Shown piece after piece: positions 15,719-23,590 of a DNA stretch of 37,024 nt. A program made the translations under genes and the position numbers. The notes under the pieces are model-generated. The model made no database searches. It worked only from the letters and a program-made list of their open reading frames with translations, and had not been told where the DNA came from. Position 1 is the first letter of the stretch. Every line of letters starts with the position of its first letter. Source of the DNA: Acidimicrobiales bacterium (GTDB lineage Bacteria; Actinomycetota; Acidimicrobiia; Acidimicrobiales; UBA8592). The stretch lies in NCBI GenBank assembly GCA_022425805.1, contig JAKMEQ010000042.1, positions 1 through 37,024 of the forward strand, given 5' to 3'.

Positions 15719-18014
15719 ATCGAGAATTTGAAATAGGAATCACTGATTTTGTATTTAAGCCATCAAGTTCATTCGATTGGATTTGCCCCCAACTCATGGT
15801 CCAAAGAACATCATTGATAACAAAGCTACGTTGGATCTGTAAGTTCCAATTCATGGGTTGTGGCCAGCACTGCTCTATGCGGTCTGTGTCTTGTGCACCA
15901 AGAATTCTGACTAATTCTTCTGCTGCTGCTCCAAGGTAATCATCAAGGTTTTTAACTTCGATAGATTCACACCACGTATCTCTATACCCGCCTTCATCTG
16001 TTTGCTTGCAGAGTTGTATGTAGGCTCCAAGCATTTCGTCAACATCTATATCTGGAATCCATTCACCTTCTAGGTCCTCATAGTTAATCTCTGTGCAATC
16101 GCTTACAGGGTCCGTGGAAATATTTTCGTGAGTGATTTCACCTATTTTACTGATCGTTTTTTCACCTATTTCGAGAAGCACTGCACCGTTGAAACCTGTT
16201 GACCAACTATTGACAGGTAGTATGACTGTCCGGTCAAAGATCTGGAACGCTCGATGGTCATTTTCGGCGGGAGAGTAAGCATCATTCATAGTCCAGGTCG
16301 CTGTTTCGATGGGATCAGCCTTATCAGTAATGTCAAATAGACTTACTTTTAACCCCAGAGTACGACCTTCTTCAGTAGCATTCTGACCAATTCCTAAGAC
16401 ATGATTTTCATCGATCGGGTGGAGGTAGGTAGAAAACCCGGGGATTTTCAACTCTCCGACAATTTGCGGATCAGCCGGATCGGTTAGATCGAGTACGTAA
16501 AATGGATCGATCTGCTTAAAAGTTACTGCAAATCCTATGTCATCTAGAAGGCGAGCTGAATACAGTGATTCACCTTTGCCAAGCCCCTCTACTTGTCCAA
16601 CTTTCTTTAGAAGATCATTTTCTTCTTCAAAAACAGTTAGCTGGGTTTGGCTTATATTGCGATCATCCCAAGGTGACCCAGTAGTCGTAATGATCCGAAG
16701 ATATCCTTCATGTTCATCCATTGAGAATTGGTTGAGAAGAGTTCCCGCGATAGATCCAGAAGCAGCATACTGTACTGGAGTATCGATACCAATACTGAAT
16801 GCGTGAATGTCTGTTGTATAGGACTCAGACCATTCTGTAAAGTCTTCCTCAGAGAGTTCAGCTTCAACCCATTTAGTCGTTGCAATGTAAAAACGGTCTA
16901 AGGACGAATAGACCGTCTGCCCACTAGCGAGCACTCCGACCCCATTTCCTTCCGTTAACCCGTCAGTGATATCAAAACTCAATACGGATAGAACATCGAA
17001 CCCAGAGAAGTTCTCAGGTCGGTGGAGATCCTCACAAGGTAATAGAGACCCGGTTGATGTGACATCGCCCTTTTTTAGAGTGAACTTGGGAGTCCAGTCA
17101 TAGATGGTTGTTTCATCGATGAGTTCTCGATTGAATCGGGTAGCGCGATCTTCTGAGCCAGGGCTACTTGGGTATACCCATTCCAACTGATTTGGAGCAC
17201 TGTTTATGGCCATCCGAACTTTGTCCCCAACTAGGCGTGCACTCAGGTAGTTGCCTTCTATTTGCATTTCCCCGACGATTTCTAGGTTGTAGGGGTCAGT
17301 CAGATCGATTTCGACTACATGTGCTGTCGGAATATAGGACGAAGGCCCCATAGGCATAGATTCAGCATCCATGTCTTCGCTTAGATCGCTGTCATCTTCG
17401 AAGATAATAGCATCGCCGTACCCGCTGCCATTGGTGAATAGAAGAGCTCGGTTGTCGGAGATGAAGAGCTCATGCCCCCAGCCGTCATCTATCTCTATCT
17501 GGTCTGTTTTTGTTCCACTTGCTCCGTTGATGGCTATGTGAGTGAGTGTCCCATTATTAACTACCAGTATCCGGCTTCCGTCCGTTTTGATTATGTCTGG
17601 TTCATCAACTCCGACTTCCTGAACATTCGTACCAGTAAAGGAGTCTTTACTGGAGTCTCCAGAGCTGTCTGAGCTAGATATTTGAGACTCTGAAGCCATG
17701 TCGCTTCCAGAAGACTCCGTAGATGCTTCCATCTCCATAACAGCGTCATCAGCGCGCATCATTTCCGGTTCGCCCCACCACCATGGGCCACCTTGCTGAT
17801 TTAGTCCATAGGGTCCCACACGTTCTTTCGCTTGTTCCTTTAAGTGGGATAGTAATTCATCACAATCGGTGAACGCGACAAGGCTTGAGACGAGTTCTAT
17901 ATCATCGGAACTGAGATCAACAGAACTTCCAGAAGATTGAACTTGGCCAGAGTCGGAACAAGCACCAAGTACCATGCCGATAGATAAAAAGATAGCTAAA
18001 ATATTTTTCTGCAT
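15717..18014 (-). CDS. Secreted lipoprotein with C-terminal beta-propeller domain
   Basis: A 765-aa exported lipoprotein: a short basic N-terminus, a hydrophobic core and the lipobox LGAC (cleavage before C19), followed by a Ser/Asp-rich low-complexity linker (about residues 105-130). The main body matches the beta-propeller family distantly related to WD40 (COG4880-type). Features include VGVDEPDIIKTDGSRILVV, STYLHPIDENHVLGIG, and repeated FDITD.ADP and LDLTDPADPQIVGEL blade motifs. AAAGGGG lies about 5 bases upstream of the ATG. The family is exported; its role is unknown, and scaffold or ligand binding at the cell surface is a guess. Cys pairs in the C-terminal quarter may form disulfides. 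Confidence 0.9.
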   Translation of the reverse strand: MQKNILAIFLSIGMVLGACSDSGQVQSSGSSVDLSSDDIELVSSLVAFTDCDELLSHLKEQAKERVGPYGLNQQGGPWWWGEPEMMRADDAVMEMEASTESSGSDMASESQISSSDSSGDSSKDSFTGTNVQEVGVDEPDIIKTDGSRILVVNNGTLTHIAINGASGTKTDQIEIDDGWGHELFISDNRALLFTNGSGYGDAIIFEDDSDLSEDMDAESMPMGPSSYIPTAHVVEIDLTDPYNLEIVGEMQIEGNYLSARLVGDKVRMAINSAPNQLEWVYPSSPGSEDRATRFNRELIDETTIYDWTPKFTLKKGDVTSTGSLLPCEDLHRPENFSGFDVLSVLSFDITDGLTEGNGVGVLASGQTVYSSLDRFYIATTKWVEAELSEEDFTEWSESYTTDIHAFSIGIDTPVQYAASGSIAGTLLNQFSMDEHEGYLRIITTTGSPWDDRNISQTQLTVFEEENDLLKKVGQVEGLGKGESLYSARLLDDIGFAVTFKQIDPFYVLDLTDPADPQIVGELKIPGFSTYLHPIDENHVLGIGQNATEEGRTLGLKVSLFDITDKADPIETATWTMNDAYSPAENDHRAFQIFDRTVILPVNSWSTGFNGAVLLEIGEKTISKIGEITHENISTDPVSDCTEINYEDLEGEWIPDIDVDEMLGAYIQLCKQTDEGGYRDTWCESIEVKNLDDYLGAAAEELVRILGAQDTDRIEQCWPQPMNWNLQIQRSFVINDVLWTMSWGQIQSNELDGLNTKSVIPISNSR

Positions 18015-18103
18015 ACTGCCCCTTTATATATTGTCTACTTATCTCCGACGTTTCAACTTTAAGTTTTGTTCCCAAGGAGTAACTGTTTACAAACTTTTTC
18101 AGC

Positions 18104-18700
18104 TTAGGTAATTTGTGTCGGTAGCCAAGCTAGCCGAGTTTGTTCAAACTGGCTTATAGATGTTTCTGAAGCGAGGGTAATCTCAATATCATCGAGCCCC
18201 TTTAAGAATCTTTCCCGAATCGATTGCTCGAGTGGAAAGCTGAACTGAAGATCTATCTCAGCAATCTCGACAATTGCTTTTTCTACATCAATGACAAATT
18301 CGATGTTGGGCTGTTTCTGAACTTCCGCTAGAAGACGTTCTCCGACGTCGCTTTCAACTTCAACGGGGACTAGTCCATTTTTTGTTGAGTTGTTTTTAAA
18401 GATCGGTCCAAACCTTGGTGAGATAACTGCTTTAAACCCCGCCTGTTGTATAGCCCACACAGCATGCTCTCTCGATGAACCAGTTCCGAAGTTCGGCCCA
18501 GCAATTAGAATCGAAGCAGCAGAATATGCTTCATCGTTCAAGATGAAGTCTTTGTTATCTTTCCACTCAGAGAATAACCCCTTCTCGAATCCTGTACGTT
18601 CTACGCGCTTTAACCAATCACTTGGGATGATCTGATCAGTATCTACATCGGAACGATCTAACGGAACTGCTGTACCTTGGATAATGTGAACTGGTTCCAT
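18104..18700 (-). CDS. leuD: 3-isopropylmalate dehydratase small subunit
   Basis: Small (swivel) subunit of isopropylmalate isomerase (EC 4.2.1.33), 198 aa, working with LeuC. Motifs: the N-terminal block GTAVPLDRSDVDTDQIIPS, GPNFGTGSSREHAVW and the FKNNSTKNGL block. The start is placed at the ATG at 18700, where CGGAGGA (inside the end of leuC) lies about 8 bases upstream and the protein begins MEPVHIIQGTAV as in other LeuD. The frame is open a further 49 codons upstream, but that stretch overlaps leuC out of frame and does not look like LeuD. leuC stops one base before this ATG, so the two are coupled. Confidence 0.95.
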   Translation of the reverse strand: MEPVHIIQGTAVPLDRSDVDTDQIIPSDWLKRVERTGFEKGLFSEWKDNKDFILNDEAYSAASILIAGPNFGTGSSREHAVWAIQQAGFKAVISPRFGPIFKNNSTKNGLVPVEVESDVGERLLAEVQKQPNIEFVIDVEKAIVEIAEIDLQFSFPLEQSIRERFLKGLDDIEITLASETSISQFEQTRLAWLPTQIT

Positions 18701-18701
18701 T

Positions 18702-20099
18702 CTACAAATCCTCCGGAGTAGAGAAACGCCCAGCAATCGCTGTCGCTGCAGCAACACGAGGTGAAACAAGGTGGGTGCGACCGCCGCGACCTTGCCTTCC
18801 TTCAAAGTTTCTATTACTGGTGCTTGCAGAGCGTTCACGCGGGTCAAGTTTGTCAGGATTCATCGCTAAACACATGGAGCAACCAGGTTCTCGCCAGTCA
18901 AACCCGCTTGCCTTAAATATCTCATCCAAACCTTCTTCTTCTGCTTGTTTTTTAATAACTCCTGAGCCTGGAACAACAAGTGTACGGATCCCCTCGGCAA
19001 CCCTTCTTCCCTGAATCACTTCAGCAGCATCTCGTAGGTCTTCGATACGACTATTTGTGCAACTCCCGATGAACACAGTATCTACAGGAACATCAGAGAT
19101 GGGTGTGCCCGCCTGAAGTCCCATGTATTCGAGGGCACGGACCGCTGCTTCCCGTTCAGCTGGGTCATCGAAATTTGCTGGGTTGGGAATTACCCCATTG
19201 ACTGGGATCACTTGTCCGGGGTTTGTTCCCCACGTTATTTGTGGAAGAATATCTGATCCGTTTAAGGTCACTTCCCTGTCGAATATGGCATCTGGGTCTG
19301 TGTAGAGTTTTTCCCATTCATTAACGGCTGCTTCCCAGAATTCCTCGGAGGGTGCATTCTCTCGGCCGCGTAAGTATTCAAAGGTTGTTTCATCTGGAGC
19401 GATAAGTCCGGCTTTGGCGCCAAACTCGATTGACATATTACAAACTGTCATCCGGCCTTCCATAGTTAGATTCTCAATAACGGAACCTCGGAATTCAGCT
19501 ATTGCACCGATTCCTCCTCCAGTCCCGATAGCTCCTAGTACTGCAAGCACAACATCTTTCGCTGATGATCCTTGGGGTAATTCTCCATTAACTGTAATAG
19601 CCATTGTTTCTTGGCGAGGCTGTTGAAGCGTTTGAGTCGCAAGAACATGCTCCACCTCACTTGTACCTATTCCGAAAGCCAAAGATCCGAAAGCTCCATG
19701 TGTGGAAGTATGGCTATCTCCACATACCACGGTCATTCCGGGGTGGGTCAACCCTAATTCTGGTCCGATGACGTGGACAATACCCTGATTCGGATGACCC
19801 ATCGGATAATGCGTGATACCGAATTCTTTGGTGTTAGTTCGGAGAGTTTCGACTTGTTTTAGGCTTGTTTCATCAGCGATCGGTTCATGGATGTTTATCG
19901 TCGGAACGTTATGGTCTTCAGTTGAAATTGTTAGGTCAGGTCGACGTACTGACCTTCCACTCATCCGGATCCCGTCAAAAGCTTGCGGTGAAGTGACTTC
20001 ATGGATGAGATGAAGGTCGATATAGAGTAAGTCAGGTTCGCCTTCTCGAGATTGGACGATGTGGTTGTCCCAGATTTTTTGACTTAATGTTTTTCCCAT
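18702..20099 (-). CDS. leuC: 3-isopropylmalate dehydratase large subunit
   Basis: Aconitase-superfamily [4Fe-4S] enzyme subunit of 465 aa, full length. The cluster ligands are C347 (GSCTNSR) and C407/C410 (PGCSMC). Substrate-binding blocks include [14 protein letters not shown] and [13 protein letters not shown]. With LeuD it isomerises 2-isopropylmalate to 3-isopropylmalate. In organisms using citramalate synthase the same pair can isomerise citramalate, which fits the cimA gene at 23.6 kb. The ATG is preceded by AGGGGAAG. The membrane-protein gene upstream ends only 46 bases before it, so they may share a transcript. Confidence 0.96.
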   Translation of the reverse strand: MGKTLSQKIWDNHIVQSREGEPDLLYIDLHLIHEVTSPQAFDGIRMSGRSVRRPDLTISTEDHNVPTINIHEPIADETSLKQVETLRTNTKEFGITHYPMGHPNQGIVHVIGPELGLTHPGMTVVCGDSHTSTHGAFGSLAFGIGTSEVEHVLATQTLQQPRQETMAITVNGELPQGSSAKDVVLAVLGAIGTGGGIGAIAEFRGSVIENLTMEGRMTVCNMSIEFGAKAGLIAPDETTFEYLRGRENAPSEEFWEAAVNEWEKLYTDPDAIFDREVTLNGSDILPQITWGTNPGQVIPVNGVIPNPANFDDPAEREAAVRALEYMGLQAGTPISDVPVDTVFIGSCTNSRIEDLRDAAEVIQGRRVAEGIRTLVVPGSGVIKKQAEEEGLDEIFKASGFDWREPGCSMCLAMNPDKLDPRERSASTSNRNFEGRQGRGGRTHLVSPRVAAATAIAGRFSTPEDL

Positions 20100-20145
20100 G
20101 CTTCCCCTATCTCTTGGGATAGTTTATCGAATGCTGCTCCGATGC

Positions 20146-20895
20146 CTATCCGTTGTTGCCGGCAGTTGGAAGAGAGTTTCCGCTTTGGGTGGACTCGGAA
20201 CTCTCACAGCTAAGGATAGCAAGGGAATTAAAATCTAAAATTGGTAGCTCACTAGCCTGTGCCCATAATTGGTTAAGGGGTGAAGCAGGGTCGCGGAATG
20301 CTATCCATGTTCCTGCTGCATTCTTTCCTTCAAGGAATCCTTGTGTAGGAGGTACTATTTCGTTTACAGGCGTGGAATCCCCTGCACAAGAATAAACCCG
20401 CACTGAGGTAATTTCTTCGATAGGAGAAGAGTCGATTATGGGCGCAGTCGGTTGCGATTCGAATTGGTTGAATAAGTAGACAGCAAGCAGAACAATCCCA
20501 CCAATGAGGAGTAAGGAAATGAGTCCACCAACAATTACCCTTGGCCAATCTGTACCAAGGTAGTAGTCATTGGGGTGGTAGTAGTTAGTTTGTGGTTTTT
20601 TCCGTGACCGTCCTGTAGGTGATGGCTGTGGTGGGACACGGCTTGGCTTTTGTTGTTTTGGGGGAGGAGTAGCGATGGCCTTTGACACTGATGGGAATAG
20701 ATCTGAGGTTGCTGCTGGCGTTGAAAGCAAATCTAGATTGAGTTCCTCAGAGTTCTCTCGCGGAGATACTGGAAATAAATTATCTAGCGAGTCATTAACT
20801 GTATCTGGTTGAGGGAATTCTCCCGGCTTAAGAGAAGAGGGTTCTCCTAGTGGGCTAAATAGGCCGTTAGATATTTCTTCTTCGCCATCAGTCAT
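20146..20895 (-). CDS. Proline-rich single-pass membrane protein upstream of leuCD (249 aa)
   Basis: Not recognised. Residues 1-110 are hydrophilic, Ser/Pro rich and disordered-looking. A basic, Tyr/Asn-rich stretch comes next (RKKPQTNYYHPNDYY), followed by one membrane helix at about residues 122-146 (VIVGGLISLLLIGGIVLLAV). The remaining 100 residues lie presumably outside and carry two Cys (YSCAGDS and LSCESS) that could pair. A segment near PPTQGFLEGKNAAGTWIAF suggests a small folded extracellular domain. The start is ATG with no clear SD. There is no link in sequence to leucine synthesis beyond position 46 bases before leuC. It could be a cell-envelope protein. Confidence 0.75.
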   Translation of the reverse strand: MTDGEEEISNGLFSPLGEPSSLKPGEFPQPDTVNDSLDNLFPVSPRENSEELNLDLLSTPAATSDLFPSVSKAIATPPPKQQKPSRVPPQPSPTGRSRKKPQTNYYHPNDYYLGTDWPRVIVGGLISLLLIGGIVLLAVYLFNQFESQPTAPIIDSSPIEEITSVRVYSCAGDSTPVNEIVPPTQGFLEGKNAAGTWIAFRDPASPLNQLWAQASELPILDFNSLAILSCESSESTQSGNSLPTAGNNG

Positions 20896-20996
20896 ATCTA
20901 AGAAGTCTTGTCGAAAAACGTGGGGGAGTTGGTCATATCTTTTTTAATTGGTTTCCTATGAGAGCATGGTTTACTGCGATGAGAATGGAAGAGATA

Positions 20997-21464
20997 TTAA
21001 TCGATCGATATTACTTCGACTTCTAGGGTTCCGCCAGGTGCTTGATATGTCAAAGTATCTCCGGATTTTGCTCCCATTAGGGCTTCCCCTAAGGGTGACG
21101 TGGGGGAGATGACTTCGACATCTTCAAGACGCTCTTCAATCGAACCAATAAGGTACTTTTCGGCTTTATCATCACCGGCATAGCAGATAGATATTGTTGA
21201 TCCGGCTTGAACAGTGTCGCCACCGGAAACATCTTTGACTATCTCCACATTTTCTAAGATCGAAGAGAGGTGGGCTATACGGCCTTCCATTTTTCCTTGC
21301 TCTTCTTTCGCTGCATGATAATCACCATTCTCAGAAAGGTCGCCGAGTTCACGGGCTGTTTCAATTTTTTTAGCTATGTCTATTCGCCCAGCTGTGGTTA
21401 ATTGGGCGTACTCGTCTTTTAACCGGTCATACGCGACTTGAGAAAGTTGTTGAATTTGTGCCAT
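20997..21464 (-). CDS. greA: Transcription elongation factor GreA
   Basis: A 155-aa GreA/GreB family factor, normal length. It stimulates RNA cleavage by backtracked RNA polymerase through its N-terminal coiled-coil. The coiled-coil covers residues 10-75, with the acidic tip at DLSENGDYHAAKEEQG (residues about 42-57). The C-terminal FKBP-like domain ends in SPLGEALMGAKSGDTLTYQAPGG, the family signature. No strong SD precedes the ATG, which may indicate a short or absent leader; greA is divergent from leuB across 198 bases. Confidence 0.97.
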   Translation of the reverse strand: MAQIQQLSQVAYDRLKDEYAQLTTAGRIDIAKKIETARELGDLSENGDYHAAKEEQGKMEGRIAHLSSILENVEIVKDVSGGDTVQAGSTISICYAGDDKAEKYLIGSIEERLEDVEVISPTSPLGEALMGAKSGDTLTYQAPGGTLEVEVISID

Positions 21465-21560
21465 GAATAAAAGGTTACCCTGTCTTTAACGTTTGTGATT
21501 CACGATTTCCCAAGCGAGACTATATATGTGTGAATTTTTTAGACTGATTTTCATTTAACT

Positions 21561-21632
21561 ATGCTTCTAGTGAAGGATCGGAAATGCCCCATAAAGTTGA
21601 TGGTATTCGGGGCAAAAGAACGAGAACGATAA
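21561..21632 (+). other. Possible 23-codon leader peptide / attenuator upstream of leuB
   Basis: A short frame starts at ATG 21561 (MLLVKDRKCPIKLMVF...), begins Met-Leu-Leu-Val, and stops at TAA 21630-21632, 30 bases before leuB. An inverted repeat TGCCCC/GGGGCA (21585-21590 and 21609-21614) lies inside it. Branched-chain residues are enriched but not in a long run, and there is no terminator-like T-tract. A leucine/isoleucine attenuator is a possibility only; no strong SD is seen. Confidence 0.25.
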
Positions 21633-21662
21633 AAATACAAAAGTAAGAACTGAGGAGATGTT

Positions 21663-22655
21663 GTGGCTCACAAAGTAGGTGTCATCGGCGGTGATGGAAT
21701 AGGTCCTGAAGTGATATCCGAGGGGTTAAAAGTTATTGAGTCATCTGGCGTTGATCTTGAAATTCATGACTATGACCTCGGTGGGGAACGGTATTTGAGA
21801 GACGGTACGATACTCCCAGACTCTATTCTTGAAGAATGGAAAGGGTTAGACGTTCTTTACTTAGGGGCTGTTGGGACTCCAGACGTTCCCCCAGGGGTTA
21901 TCGAACGAGGCTTGCTATTGAAAATGCGATTCGAACTTGATCTCTATATTAACTTGCGGCCATTTATCGCTTCGAAAGGAAAACGAACCGATGGTCATGA
22001 CTTCATAGTGATCCGAGAGAACACCGAGGGCACTTATGCTGGGGAAGGAGGGCTTCTCCGAAAGGGAACACCGCATGAAATAGCTACTCAGGGTTCGGTG
22101 AATACACGTTATGGGGTTGAAAGATGCGTTAAGTATGCTTTTGATCTATCAAGATCACGTCCGAGGAAACACTTAACTCTCGTACACAAAACAAACGTTC
22201 TTACCTTCTCTGGAGACCTATGGGAACGAACATTTTATGATGTCGCGGAAGAGTACCCTGATGTTGAGATAGCTTATAATCATATTGATGCTGCGTGTAT
22301 TTATTTTGTTGAGAACCCCCAGCGCTACGACGTAGTTGTTACCGATAACCTTTTTGGCGATATCCTTACGGATCTGGGAGGAGCTATTTCAGGGGGAATT
22401 GGCCTTGCTAGCTCCGCAAATCTCAACCCTAAACGTACATCTCCATCGATGTTTGAGCCAGTACATGGGTCCGCGCCCGATATCGTGGGAACAGGTCAAG
22501 CAAACCCAACGGCTGCGATCCTTAGTGGCGCACTCATGCTTGACTTTTTAAATGAAAGTGAAGCAGCACGAAAGATAGAGAAAGCATGTGCTAAACCTGA
22601 AACACAAAATGGAACTACCAGACAAATCGGAGACGCAATCGCCGCATTGGTCTAG
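21663..22655 (+). CDS. leuB: 3-isopropylmalate dehydrogenase
   Basis: NAD-dependent beta-decarboxylating dehydrogenase (EC 1.1.1.85), 330 aa, of the short actinobacterial form. Motifs: GGDGIGPEVI at the N-terminus, IVIRENTEGTYAGEGG, the HKTNVLTFSGDLW block with the catalytic Lys, TDNLFGDILTDLGGAI with the metal Asp residues, and MFEPVHGSAPDI. The start is GTG, with TGAGGAG 4-9 bases upstream. It forms a probable operon with ilvE and cimA. With CimA it can work on both the leucine and the citramalate-isoleucine branch. A tartrate/homoisocitrate-type role is the main alternative; the neighbours make LeuB more likely. Confidence 0.93.
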   Translation: MAHKVGVIGGDGIGPEVISEGLKVIESSGVDLEIHDYDLGGERYLRDGTILPDSILEEWKGLDVLYLGAVGTPDVPPGVIERGLLLKMRFELDLYINLRPFIASKGKRTDGHDFIVIRENTEGTYAGEGGLLRKGTPHEIATQGSVNTRYGVERCVKYAFDLSRSRPRKHLTLVHKTNVLTFSGDLWERTFYDVAEEYPDVEIAYNHIDAACIYFVENPQRYDVVVTDNLFGDILTDLGGAISGGIGLASSANLNPKRTSPSMFEPVHGSAPDIVGTGQANPTAAILSGALMLDFLNESEAARKIEKACAKPETQNGTTRQIGDAIAALV

Positions 22656-22675
22656 AAGAAACGAGGGGTAACGAA

Positions 22676-23590
22676 ATGCCGATCGAACCAACGAAAAGTA
22701 TATGGATGAATGGAGATATGGTTCCGTGGGAAGACGCCCAGATTCATGTCCTAACCCACACACTTCATTACGGAACAGGTGTTTTTGAAGGTATTCGGGC
22801 ATATGAGACATCGGAAGGCCCTGCTATCTTTCGTTTGCGAGAGCATATGGATCGGTTGGAGAACTCTGCCAAGATTATGGCTATTCCAATGCCGTATACG
22901 TCTGAAGAACTTCAGGTAGCTGCCAAACAAGTGGTACGTGAATCAGGGTTAGCTAGTTGCTATATACGTCCGATTGTCTACTACGGGTATGGCGAAATGG
23001 GTCTGGCAACTTCAGACTGTGTCGTTGATGTAGCTATAGCTTGCTGGCCGTGGGGTGCATACCTTGGAGATGATGCCGTGACTAAAGGGGTTCGGATGAA
23101 GATTTCTTCATGGGCCCGTCATGATCACAACATAATGCCTCCGGCTTCCAAGACGACAGGAAATTATGTGAATTCAACCTTGGCAAAGATGGAAGCACTT
23201 CGGGCAGGCTATGACGAAGCCATAATGCTAAATAGAGATGGACTTGTTGCTGAATGCACTGGAGAGAACTTGTTTATTATGAAGAAAGGGAAACTACTTA
23301 CTCCTCCTCTCGTATCTGGAGCTCTCGAAGGCATCACCCAAGACACAGTAATGACTTTTGCGCGGGACCTAGGCTATGAAGTACGTGTTGAAGGTTTAGC
23401 TCGATCGGATTTATATACAGCAGATGAAATCTTTCTTGTAGGAACAGCAGCTGAAGTTAGCGCAGCCAATAGTGTCGATGATTCCCCGATTCCTTGTCCG
23501 GGACCCATAACGCAAAAAATTGCTGAAATGTATGCAGATACAGTTCGTGGCAAGAGGAACGAATATGCGCACTGGTGTGAGGTGGTTTGA
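22676..23590 (+). CDS. ilvE: Branched-chain amino acid aminotransferase
   Basis: Class IV (fold-type IV) aminotransferase of 304 aa making Leu, Ile and Val from their 2-keto acids (EC 2.6.1.42). Visible motifs: LHYGTGVFEGIRAY, RLREHMDRL, the PLP Lys K159 in ASKTTGNYVNS, LVAECTGENLF and the VSGALEGITQDTV block. The ATG is preceded by CGAGGGG about 7 bases upstream. It lies 20 bases after leuB, and its TGA stop overlaps the ATG of cimA (TGATG), so the three genes are likely one operon. Confidence 0.96.
   Translation: MPIEPTKSIWMNGDMVPWEDAQIHVLTHTLHYGTGVFEGIRAYETSEGPAIFRLREHMDRLENSAKIMAIPMPYTSEELQVAAKQVVRESGLASCYIRPIVYYGYGEMGLATSDCVVDVAIACWPWGAYLGDDAVTKGVRMKISSWARHDHNIMPPASKTTGNYVNSTLAKMEALRAGYDEAIMLNRDGLVAECTGENLFIMKKGKLLTPPLVSGALEGITQDTVMTFARDLGYEVRVEGLARSDLYTADEIFLVGTAAEVSAANSVDDSPIPCPGPITQKIAEMYADTVRGKRNEYAHWCEVV

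Noticed and set aside
18701-18847. Extension of leuD by 49 residues upstream
   Set aside because: The extension overlaps the leuC 3' end in another frame and does not match LeuD; the ATG at 18700 has a good ribosome binding site.
21465-21662. T-box or other riboswitch in front of leuB
   Set aside because: No specifier loop, T-box sequence or terminator/antiterminator pair is visible; only a weak leader-peptide possibility remains.
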